12,802 nt of DNA from JAJZMA01 sp021850405 (GTDB taxonomy: Bacteria > Chloroflexota > Dormibacteria > Aeolococcales > Aeolococcaceae), in contig DAHXLU010000115.1 in assembly GCA_027365835.1 (NCBI GenBank), forward strand, positions 1-12,802, written 5' to 3'. Shown here piece by piece: positions 7,498-12,802 of this stretch; positions within the stretch are counted from its first letter, which is position 1, and each line of letters begins with the position of its first letter. The position numbers and the translations under genes were made by a program. Under the pieces are notes generated by a model. The model searched no databases. It saw nothing but the letters and a program-made list of their open reading frames with translations, and was not told the origin of the DNA.

Positions 7498-7719
7498 TAC
7501 AGCAGCAATCGTTCCATATCTGTAAGTGGCCAGCATCCCCCCCAGCGTTACACGCGACGTTGCCCGGCCAGGATCGAACATCCCCGGCCATGGGCATCGC
7601 GGCAGCCGCTCCTGGCAATCCCTGACACCTGCCCGTCGGTGCGCTCCGTACAGGGGGGCGCCCGGAATACTCAATTGTCATCAATGTTAGGGGTGACCAC
7701 CCTCGCCACTGGGCGTGGT

Positions 7720-7790
7720 GTCCCAGGTCGGTGCTTCCTTTGTTTTTCTCCCCAAAAAAAAACCGGTGATCACAGGGCCTGGGGGACACG
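7720..7790. repeat. Nested inverted repeat with T-rich/A-run inner arms
   Basis: The outer arms are GTGTCCCAGG at about 7720-7729 and CCTGGGGGACAC at about 7779-7790, complementary except for a two-base bulge. Between them, TTTGTTTTT (about 7740-7748) faces the nine-A run at 7754-7762 across the hexanucleotide CTCCCC. The adjacent AACCGGTGATCAC contains two small palindromes. It does not have the order expected of an intrinsic terminator (stem then T-run) on either strand. Confidence 0.5.
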
Positions 7791-7884
7791 CCTTTGTTCT
7801 TGTAGGCGGCCGTGGCGCTCATGCACACTGTTTTCAAGCAACTGTCGGATGGCAACATGCCACTTTGTGTAGGGCGCTCAGGGC

Positions 7885-7890
7885 GGAGGA
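7885..7890 (+). promoter_or_regulatory. Ribosome binding site of the 111-residue orphan
   Basis: GGAGGA lies nine bases before the ATG at 7900. It abuts the upstream TTG at 7891, so it selects the ATG as the start. Confidence 0.6.
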
Positions 7891-7899
7891 TTGAGCGGT

Positions 7900-8235
7900 A
7901 TGTTTACAAAAGTTATAAGGGCGATCAGAGGAAATTCGGGCAGTCCGGATAACCCGGTTCGGGTGATACGACCCTGGTTTTTTGGCCACCCCGCGATTGT
8001 CGAAGTCAGGATCACTACACAGTCCGAAACCGAATATATGGTCGAGGTTGAGGAGCAACAGGGGAAAGGCAACATCGTGCGCGATCCGTACGGTTTGCAC
8101 TACTGGAGCAAGTATCATCCTCGACAGGTTATTGGCATTGGGAACTGGTGGGGAGTGAGGTCAGAAATGATCCCTGCCCCCTACACCCCTGACAAAAGGG
8201 CCAGGGAGTTTGAGGTCGGCACTCTGGAGCTTTAG
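7900..8235 (+). CDS. Hypothetical protein, 111 residues, no family recognised
   Basis: The ATG at 7900 follows GGAGGA (7885-7890) with nine bases of spacing, a good ribosome binding site that rules out the TTG at 7891. The protein has no signal peptide or membrane helix. It starts with a basic segment (FTKVIRAIRGN), then a region with predicted beta strands (AIVEVRITTQ, EYMVEVEEQQ), then an aromatic-rich segment with GLHYWSKYHP and GIGNWWGVRS, and ends acidic. Codon use looks less GC-biased at third positions than in the neighbouring operon genes, which may hint at acquisition. It points in the same direction as hrcA but is separated from it by a promoter and a small hairpin, so it is probably a separate transcript. 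I do not recognise it. Confidence 0.62.
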   Translation: MFTKVIRAIRGNSGSPDNPVRVIRPWFFGHPAIVEVRITTQSETEYMVEVEEQQGKGNIVRDPYGLHYWSKYHPRQVIGIGNWWGVRSEMIPAPYTPDKRAREFEVGTLEL

Positions 8236-8255
8236 ACTGGATTATCCTGGTGCAG

Positions 8256-8274
8256 GGCAGCGGAGCTTGCTGCC
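8256..8274 (+). terminator. Weak hairpin after the orphan gene
   Basis: GGCAGC (8256-8261) and GCTGCC (8269-8274) form a 6-bp stem with a 7-nt loop, 21 bases after the orphan stop. No T-run follows, so termination is uncertain. Confidence 0.3.
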
Positions 8275-8323
8275 ATCACCCTACTTCATGTCCAGCCTAT
8301 GGGCCTTGGGGTGCCGCCATCTG

Positions 8324-8352
8324 TTGGCCGATTCGGGCAAGTTTGATATCAT
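8324..8352 (+). promoter_or_regulatory. Sigma70-type promoter of the hrcA operon
   Basis: A -35 box TTGGCC (8324-8329) and a -10 box TATCAT (8347-8352) are separated by exactly 17 bp. The -10 matches the consensus at five of six positions. Its last base is the first base of the CIRCE element, so repressor binding would block open-complex formation or the transcription start. Confidence 0.72.
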
Positions 8353-8378
8353 TGGCACTCGTAAGGGCTGAGTGCCAG
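8352..8378 (+). promoter_or_regulatory. CIRCE operator (HrcA binding site)
   Basis: TTGGCACTC (8352-8360), nine-base spacer (8361-8369), GAGTGCCAG (8370-8378). This is the CIRCE layout, TTAGCACTC-N9-GAGTGCTAA, with eight of nine arm positions complementary and 15 of 18 arm bases matching the consensus. It overlaps the -10 box and the expected transcription start of hrcA. HrcA binding here gives autoregulation and heat induction of the operon in the known systems. Confidence 0.93.
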
Positions 8379-8419
8379 AAGCTGTCCTGACTGCGTCGGG
8401 ACCTGATGGATGGAAAACC

Positions 8420-9454
8420 ATGACTGATGTACCGGTTCCTCTTGATGCGAGAAAGCAGGAGGTACTGCGGGCGGTGGTTGCTGGCTACACCGATACTGGT
8501 GTACCGGTAGGGTCACAGATACTTGCTTCCCGCTACCTGGATTCCTGGTCACCTGCCACTATCCGCAACGATCTTGCCACACTGGTCGATGTCGGCTACC
8601 TGATCCAGCCCCACACCTCTGCTGGGCGCGTTCCTTCTGACAGGGGCTATCGCTACTATGTCAACTTCCTGATGCAGGAAGAGCCTGTTCCGGGAGACGT
8701 TGCCCTTGAGATTGCACCCATGATGGAGCGCACCATGCTCAGTGTTGAAGAGGTGCTGGAGGTGGCAGCCATGACGCTGGCCCGGGCGACTGAGAGCGTC
8801 AGCCTGGTTTCTGCACCTACGGGAGGAACTGTGCGGCTCAAGCATGTGGACCTGGTGGCACTCGACCAGTTTCGGGCGCTGGTGATTGCTGTTCTCGAAG
8901 GCAACATTGTGCGCCAGCATCTGGTGGTATCGGCCACGGAGTTACGGCAGGACACCCTTTCGGTAACTGCGACCGTTTTTAACCATGATTTGCCTGGCAA
9001 GGGCCCAGCGGAGCTGCGGGCGCTCCAGGAGGGGGCAACAGGGCTGGAAAAGCTCTTTCTCGAAGCGCTGGTTGCGGTCCTGGACTCGGTCGCACTGCAC
9101 TCTGACTCGGTGGTCGTCCATGATGGCGTGCGCAATCTGCTGCGCCAGCCTGAATTTGATGATGTGTCGCGCCTGCAGCAGGTTCTGGATGTTCTGGAAG
9201 AGGAGTCGGTCCTGCGGAATCTTCTCTCAAACCTGGATCTGCAGGGAGAGATACAGGTGATAATTGGAGAGGAGAATGGGCTGGAGCAGCTACGGAGCTG
9301 CAGCATGGTGCTTACCAGGTATCAGGCCGGTGATGGTGCCTGGGGAACAGTGGCTGTTCTGGGGCCGACCCGGATGCACTACTCCCATATTGCACCGCGG
9401 CTGCGCCTGGTCGCGCGACGGCTCGGTCAGGCAATTGAGAGGGTGACAGGCTAG
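8420..9454 (+). CDS. hrcA: Heat-inducible transcription repressor HrcA
   Basis: A 344-residue repressor that binds CIRCE and is kept active by GroEL in known systems. The N-terminal winged helix (1-85) has the hallmark SPATIRNDL (44-52) and HTSAGRVPSDRGYRYYV (65-81). The remainder is the GAF-like dimerisation and insert domain. The ATG at 8420 is chosen: the open frame extends to a GTG at 8372, but that codon lies inside the CIRCE right arm, at or before the likely transcript start, and its 16 extra residues have no family character. It leads the operon hrcA-grpE-dnaJ, and the grpE ATG follows the hrcA stop with no gap. The position of CIRCE directly upstream implies negative autoregulation. 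Confidence 0.95.
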   Translation: MTDVPVPLDARKQEVLRAVVAGYTDTGVPVGSQILASRYLDSWSPATIRNDLATLVDVGYLIQPHTSAGRVPSDRGYRYYVNFLMQEEPVPGDVALEIAPMMERTMLSVEEVLEVAAMTLARATESVSLVSAPTGGTVRLKHVDLVALDQFRALVIAVLEGNIVRQHLVVSATELRQDTLSVTATVFNHDLPGKGPAELRALQEGATGLEKLFLEALVAVLDSVALHSDSVVVHDGVRNLLRQPEFDDVSRLQQVLDVLEEESVLRNLLSNLDLQGEIQVIIGEENGLEQLRSCSMVLTRYQAGDGAWGTVAVLGPTRMHYSHIAPRLRLVARRLGQAIERVTG

Positions 9455-10279
9455 ATGACACTACCAGTTGATCCCGGCGAGCACGACCTTCCGGTTGAAG
9501 GGGAGATAGCGCGAGGCGCTGGGCAGGAAGAGGCTGCAGGTGCGAGCCCTGCATCTGGAGCCGTGCCATCGCAGGGGGCCGCTGCCCCTCCTGCCTCCTC
9601 TGGAGGAGGCAGGAGGGGGAAGAAGGGTAGCGCAACGCATGCCAGCGCCTCCATGGAGGAGGCAGGGAGCCACCGCCACCGCGAGTCTAATGCCGCACAC
9701 GGGGCGGCAGATGGTGCAGTCGCAACTGGCGAGCGTTCTCCCGCAGGCAGGGTGACCGTGGAGGCTCTCACCGGGGAGCTCGAGCCCGTGAACGAGAAAG
9801 TGCAGGGAGAGCTGGCCGAGCTGAAGGACAAGTATCTCAGGCTTGCTGCTGAGTTTGAAAATTTCCGGCGCAGGAAAGCGCAGGAACTGGAGGACAGTCG
9901 TCGCTATGCAAGCCAGGAGGCTGTGCTTGCGATACTGCCGGCCCTGGACAATCTGCTGCGCGCGCTTGACTCTGCTGCAGGCACGGATGAACCGTTGCTG
10001 GAGGGGGTGAGGATGGTCGTCCGCCAGATGGAGACCGCGCTTGAGGCGCTTGGTCTCACGCCTGTCCCTGGTGTCGGAGCTCCCTTTGATCCTTCCCTGC
10101 ACGAGGCACTTATGGGTGAGGAAGGAGATGACACGGTCAAAGTGGATACAGTGGTTGCCGAGATGCAGCGCGGCTACCGTTTGCATGACCGGTTGCTGCG
10201 ACCCGCGCTGGTCAAGGTGGCCCATCCTGTAGCACTTGCTGCTGGCTCTGAGCAGCGGAGGGAGGATGGCAACGACTAG
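9455..10279 (+). CDS. grpE: GrpE, nucleotide exchange factor for DnaK
   Basis: A 274-residue GrpE, long for the family (commonly about 180-230). The conserved part starts near residue 103: the coiled-coil helix KDKYLRLAAEFENFRRRKAQ (124-143), the four-helix bundle, and the beta-wing with the signature region FDPSLHEALM to TVVAEMQRGYRLHDRLLRPA (211-251). It releases ADP from DnaK as a dimer. Residues 1-100 are a disordered-looking Gly/Ala/Pro/Glu-rich extension. The ATG at 9455 directly follows the hrcA stop TAG and is preceded by GAGAGGGTGA. An internal in-frame ATG at 9653 (Met67) has no ribosome binding site. The stop overlaps the dnaJ start region. A near-perfect 34-bp palindrome lies within the extension. 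Confidence 0.93.
   Translation: MTLPVDPGEHDLPVEGEIARGAGQEEAAGASPASGAVPSQGAAAPPASSGGGRRGKKGSATHASASMEEAGSHRHRESNAAHGAADGAVATGERSPAGRVTVEALTGELEPVNEKVQGELAELKDKYLRLAAEFENFRRRKAQELEDSRRYASQEAVLAILPALDNLLRALDSAAGTDEPLLEGVRMVVRQMETALEALGLTPVPGVGAPFDPSLHEALMGEEGDDTVKVDTVVAEMQRGYRLHDRLLRPALVKVAHPVALAAGSEQRREDGND
9585..9618. repeat. 34-bp near-perfect palindrome inside grpE
   Basis: The left arm CCCCTCCTGCCTCCTC (9585-9600) and right arm GAGGAGGCAGGAGGGG (9603-9618) are exact reverse complements around a central TG. In mRNA a smaller loop opens but at least 14 pairs remain. A second copy of the 12-mer GGAGGAGGCAGG found at 9602-9613 occurs at 9655-9666. It lies in the non-conserved N-terminal extension, 130 bp after the grpE start. 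Confidence 0.88.
10257..10265 (+). promoter_or_regulatory. Ribosome binding site deciding the dnaJ start
   Basis: GGAGGGAGG lies immediately before the ATG at 10266, with the first GGAG five bases upstream of it. It selects this ATG over the upstream in-frame ATG at 10236, and lies within the 3' end of grpE. Confidence 0.7.
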
Positions 10280-11372
10280 CAGGGATTATTACGAAATTCT
10301 GGGTGTGCCCAGGGATGTGGACGCAGATGAACTGAAAAAGGCCTATCGCCGGCTGGCCATGCAGTACCATCCTGACAAGAATCCGGGCAACCCGGATGCC
10401 GAAGCCAGATTCAAGGAGGTTGGAGAGGCCTACTCTGTCCTGAGTGATCCGTCCAAGCGCCGGAGCTATGATCTGTATGGCCATGCACGGGGGGGAATCC
10501 CCGACATGGGATTTTCGTTTGACTCCGCCTTTGATCTGTTTGACATGTTTTTTGGCGGCTCCGCCCGGGGGCGGCGGGGAGGTGCTGAGCGGGGCTCAGA
10601 CATCCGGGTCAATCTGGATCTGACCTTTCATGAGGCAGTGTTTGGCGTAGAAAAGGTCATAGAGTTAAACCGGTCGGATCCGTGTGGTGAATGTGGGGGC
10701 AGTGGTGCCGCGGCAGGCAGCAGTCCTGTTACCTGCAATCAGTGCCAGGGAGCAGGCCAGGTCCGCCAGGTGGTCCAGTCGGTTTTTGGACAGATGATGA
10801 ACGTCACTACCTGCCCTCGGTGCAAGGGGCAGGGCACCCTGGTTGAAAAGCCGTGCCAGGTCTGCAATGGGCAGGGGCTGGTTGCGGGACACACCACCAT
10901 TACCGTCAGGATTCCGGCTGGGGTGGATGAGACCATGGCATTGCCGGTGCCTGGTGAGGGCGAGGCTGCCCCAAGGGGTGGGCAGAGAGGGGACCTTATC
11001 GTTGGATTTCGGGTAAAGAAGCATCCTCATCTGGTGCGCCGTGGCACCGATCTGGTCTACGAACTGCCAGTCACCATTCCCCAGGCAGTGCTGGGGGACA
11101 CCATAACGATCCCCACCGTGGATGGAGAGTACCAACTCACGGTACCGCCGGGTACCCAGCACGGCAAGACCATAACTATCGCTGGCCACGGGGTGCCAGA
11201 TGTGCGCAGTGGCAGGAGGGGCAATCAGGTGTGCGTGGTGCGGCTGGTGGTGCCGTCCAGTCTCACTGCAGAAGAGAGGAGCCTTTACGAAAAGCTGGGG
11301 GGGCGGGATGGTCAGCCTGCCCATGTTCGCAAGGGGTTCTTTGACCAGCTCAGGGATGCGTTCAAGGGCTAA
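10266..11372 (+). CDS. dnaJ: Chaperone protein DnaJ (Hsp40, type I)
   Basis: A 368-residue class I J-protein. The J domain (about 6-71) has the essential HPD at 35-37 that stimulates DnaK ATPase. A short Gly/Phe region follows (residues 76-98, GFSFDSAFDLFDMFFGG). Four zinc-binding motifs are intact: CGECGGSG (140-147), CNQCQGAG (157-164), CPRCKGQG (183-190) and CQVCNGQG (197-204). The two C-terminal beta-sandwich substrate domains complete it. The ATG at 10266 gives the expected MATTSRDYYEILGV start and overlaps the grpE 3' end by 14 bp, implying tight coupling. A frame opening at 10236 would add ten unmatched residues. dnaK does not lie between grpE and dnaJ, so the DnaK partner must be encoded elsewhere. 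Confidence 0.96.
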   Translation: MATTSRDYYEILGVPRDVDADELKKAYRRLAMQYHPDKNPGNPDAEARFKEVGEAYSVLSDPSKRRSYDLYGHARGGIPDMGFSFDSAFDLFDMFFGGSARGRRGGAERGSDIRVNLDLTFHEAVFGVEKVIELNRSDPCGECGGSGAAAGSSPVTCNQCQGAGQVRQVVQSVFGQMMNVTTCPRCKGQGTLVEKPCQVCNGQGLVAGHTTITVRIPAGVDETMALPVPGEGEAAPRGGQRGDLIVGFRVKKHPHLVRRGTDLVYELPVTIPQAVLGDTITIPTVDGEYQLTVPPGTQHGKTITIAGHGVPDVRSGRRGNQVCVVRLVVPSSLTAEERSLYEKLGGRDGQPAHVRKGFFDQLRDAFKG

Positions 11373-11473
11373 CTCAATATGAAGGTTTGGAGGGTGGCAG
11401 CAGTGGGTAATACTTACGGTGAAAGCGTTGGCTTTTGTGGAACTGGTTGCACGAAGAAGACAGAAGAAGATAC

Positions 11474-11480
11474 AGGAGGA
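11474..11480 (+). promoter_or_regulatory. Strong ribosome binding site of the hsp20 gene
   Basis: AGGAGGA sits six bases before the ATG at 11487. This is the strongest Shine-Dalgarno match in the stress cluster and fixes the start, excluding the upstream in-frame ATG at 11379. Confidence 0.82.
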
Positions 11481-11486
11481 ACAGAT

Positions 11487-11960
11487 ATGGCACTTGTACG
11501 ATGGAATCCATGGGGAGAACTGGTATCAATGCAGGAGCAGCTGGGGCAGGCTTTCTTCGAGCGTCCGCGGGATTATGTAGCACACCTCCCGCTCGACATA
11601 AGGCAGACAGATGAGGCTTTCATAATTGAGGGCTCGGTCCCGGGCTTTAAGCCAGAGCAGGTTGAAGTTACATTTGACAACGGCATTCTGACGGTTTCTG
11701 CAAACTGGCAGGACGAGCACGAGGAAAAGCGGGGAGAGTTTGTTCGCCGCGAACGCCAGATGTCCTCCTTCTACCGCCAGATAACACTTCCAGCGGAGGT
11801 GCGCTCGGATGAGATCGATGCTTCGTTTACCAACGGAGTGCTAACCATCACCGTGCCAAGAACCCAGAAGCCCCAGCCGAAGAAGATTCCTGTCAAGACG
11901 ACAATTGGAAGTGAGTCACATACCACCAAGGTGAAGGCAACCGCAGGCTCGGCCAGCTGA
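11487..11960 (+). CDS. Hsp20/alpha-crystallin family small heat shock protein
   Basis: A 157-residue small heat shock protein, an ATP-independent holdase that forms oligomers. The N-terminal arm opens with ALVRWNPWGELVSMQEQL (typical of bacterial Hsp20). The alpha-crystallin domain spans about 36-125 and ends with the signature NGVLTITVPR (116-125). The C-terminal tail carries the I-P-V motif (134-136) used for oligomer assembly. The start at 11487 is set by AGGAGGA. It follows dnaJ after 114 bp, enough for an extra promoter: a weak TTTGGA-16-TAATAC pair lies near 11386-11413. It may be read through from the hrcA operon or separately controlled. No second CIRCE is seen upstream. Confidence 0.94.
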   Translation: MALVRWNPWGELVSMQEQLGQAFFERPRDYVAHLPLDIRQTDEAFIIEGSVPGFKPEQVEVTFDNGILTVSANWQDEHEEKRGEFVRRERQMSSFYRQITLPAEVRSDEIDASFTNGVLTITVPRTQKPQPKKIPVKTTIGSESHTTKVKATAGSAS

Positions 11961-12005
11961 CCTCGGGCAGCCGCAGAGCTATCTAGCGGATTCATACAGT
12001 CGTTG

Positions 12006-12034
12006 TAGAGGCGACCGCTTTGCGGTCGCCTCTA
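12006..12034. terminator. Perfect 13-bp hairpin after hsp20
   Basis: TAGAGGCGACCGC (12006-12018), a TTT loop, and GCGGTCGCCTCTA (12022-12034) form a fully paired stem 46 bp past the hsp20 stop. It is well placed to end the hsp20/hrcA transcript, but no U-run follows, so it could work as a stabiliser or a Rho-dependent pause. Similar GGCGACCGC...GCGGTCGCC hairpins are dispersed repeats in many high-GC bacteria, so it may be a repeat element. Confidence 0.6.
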
Positions 12035-12405
12035 TGAACCTCTCGTGGCGTGGGTCACGTGCAGTGGACCGATATCACATACATCTGGACTGAGGGGGGG
12101 GGTATACTTTGCTCCGATAGAGGACGCCTTCTGCCGCAATGTGGTGGGGTGAAGTGGCCCTACTGCAGCAGACAGGTTGGGGCTCTTCTGAAGGGACTCG
12201 TGCGGCCATTGGATACGAGAGGATTGGCGTAGCGGGATGCGTGATGTCTTTGGTGCCCCCCACCCGCCACGGTCGCGAACTGCCGTTTAGCGGCCCAGGA
12301 ACGGGCACATCATCGGGCTGGGAATACTGGACCCCCTGGCTGAGAGTGAAAAGCACCAAACGCAGCTCGGTCAAATGTGTCCGGTAGGGGATCGTCTTAC
12401 AGGAA
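12035..12405. other. Gap without a supported gene
   Basis: About 370 bp between the post-hsp20 hairpin and the stop of the HEAT-like ORF. Frames on both strands are open here by chance, with translations rich in Trp, Cys and Pro and no family character. A TATACT hexamer at 12103-12108 lacks a -35 box at the right distance. I see no RNA gene or repeat array. Confidence 0.5.
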
Positions 12406-12693
12406 CTAACCAGGAGAACGCGGGCCATCAAAATAGGAGAGAGCCCCTGGATCTCCGTCCAATGCCCCCAGACCCTGGCGTGCCAAGGCTCGAACCCCTT
12501 CACCAGTATCTTGCAGCCTGTCGCGCAAGATGGCCCGTAAACCAACCGCATCAGCTACTCCGCGCACAGGATCATATAGCGCGTGCCATCGAACATCAGG
12601 ATTGGGATCCCTGGTCAACCGTTCAAGAATCTCTACTACTGGCCGCCAATCACCTCCAATTTGCTCGCGTCCCCAGTAGTGGTGTAAATTCAC
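12406..12693 (-). CDS. HEAT-repeat-like small protein or gene fragment
   Basis: A 95-residue frame from a GTG at 12693 on the minus strand, with an open extension upstream to a stop at 12799-12801. The middle part resembles HEAT or PBS-lyase repeats: a helix WRPVVEILERLTRD, then PNPDVRWHAL, then GLRAILRDRLQDTGEGVRAL followed by ARQGLGALDG. The D..p.VR..A...L spacing recurs twice. Codon use looks like a real gene. Against a complete gene, no Shine-Dalgarno precedes the GTG and the product is short for a HEAT protein, so it may be the end of a decayed or frameshifted gene. HEAT repeats form binding scaffolds. No function can be assigned. Confidence 0.5.
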   Translation of the reverse strand: MNLHHYWGREQIGGDWRPVVEILERLTRDPNPDVRWHALYDPVRGVADAVGLRAILRDRLQDTGEGVRALARQGLGALDGDPGALSYFDGPRSPG

Positions 12694-12802
12694 CCCCAGA
12701 AGAGAGTTGAAAGATAACAGATTGGTCCTGACAATGTATTCAGGGCAGGAAAGAGAGCCAGTGATGGCGGAGCTATTCTTCCGGACAGCGCAATTGCGTC
12801 AT

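Larger units (their letters stand above)
7498..7899. other. Divergent intergenic region between sigma factor and orphan gene
   Basis: About 400 bp without a supported gene separates the minus-strand sigma gene from the plus-strand orphan. It must carry the sigma promoter on the minus strand and probably one for the orphan. I see no convincing sigma70 or ECF-type -35/-10 pair. It contains a short near-palindrome GGGTGACCACCC at about 7690-7701 and a nested inverted repeat with a nine-base A-run at 7720-7790, listed separately. Several overlapping frames here have no family character. Confidence 0.5.

Noticed and set aside
7564..7872. Open frames on both strands in the sigma/orphan intergenic region
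   Set aside because: They have no ribosome binding sites, no family character and run across the inverted repeat.
8372..8419. GTG start for hrcA at 8372
   Set aside because: It lies inside the CIRCE right arm near the transcript start, lacks a ribosome binding site, and adds residues unlike HrcA proteins.
11379..11486. Upstream ATG extension of hsp20
   Set aside because: The 36 added residues do not resemble Hsp20, and the strong AGGAGGA before 11487 marks the true start.
12075..12551. Minus-strand frame of 158 residues
   Set aside because: Its composition is erratic (Pro, Cys and Trp rich), it has no domain, and it overlaps the more protein-like HEAT frame.
1..12802. CRISPR array, tRNA, rRNA, riboswitch
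   Set aside because: No regularly spaced direct repeats, no cloverleaf or CCA-type tRNA pattern and no recognised riboswitch core were seen when reading both strands by eye.

Overview
The window reads as chromosomal DNA of a moderately GC-rich bacterium (roughly 58-60% G+C by eye). Its core is the widely conserved translation/heme/heat-shock neighbourhood lepA-hemW-hrcA-grpE-dnaJ, followed by an Hsp20 gene. HrcA with a CIRCE operator occurs in Firmicutes, Actinobacteria, Chloroflexota and some other groups. High GC, TTG/GTG starts, the IS630-type remnant and the style of the proteins make Chloroflexota my best guess, but this is inference and no single gene proves it.

Layout: (1) 1-112, the 3' end of an IS630-like transposase gene entering from the left edge. 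(2) 175-2419, a minus-strand pair: a patatin-like lipid hydrolase followed by a HAD subfamily IB phosphatase. (3) 2530-5820, lepA and hemW on the plus strand in one unit, with a possible small coupled ORF after hemW. (4) 5817-8340, a block that interrupts the usual gene order. It holds a minus-strand ECF sigma factor overlapping by 4 nt a single-pass membrane protein (putative anti-sigma or sigma-linked partner), a 400-bp divergent intergenic region with an inverted-repeat element, and a plus-strand orphan of 111 aa. (5) 8324-11960, the stress cluster: sigma70-type promoter, CIRCE, hrcA, grpE (start codon abutting the hrcA stop), dnaJ (overlapping grpE by 14 nt), then hsp20 with a strong ribosome binding site of its own. 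dnaK, which normally sits between grpE and dnaJ, is absent here. (6) 11961-12802, a perfect 13-bp hairpin, then about 370 bp of sparse sequence, then a minus-strand ORF resembling HEAT repeats.

How it fits together: HrcA should repress its own operon through CIRCE, and GrpE and DnaJ would serve a DnaK encoded elsewhere. LepA and HemW are housekeeping. The sigma/membrane-protein pair and the orphan are the accessory part and the most likely place for undescribed biology. I found no CRISPR array, tRNA, rRNA or clear defence system. Other points of note are the broken lepA-to-dnaJ synteny without dnaK, a non-standard sigma partner, two long near-perfect palindromes inside coding sequence, and lineage-type insertions in HemW and GrpE.
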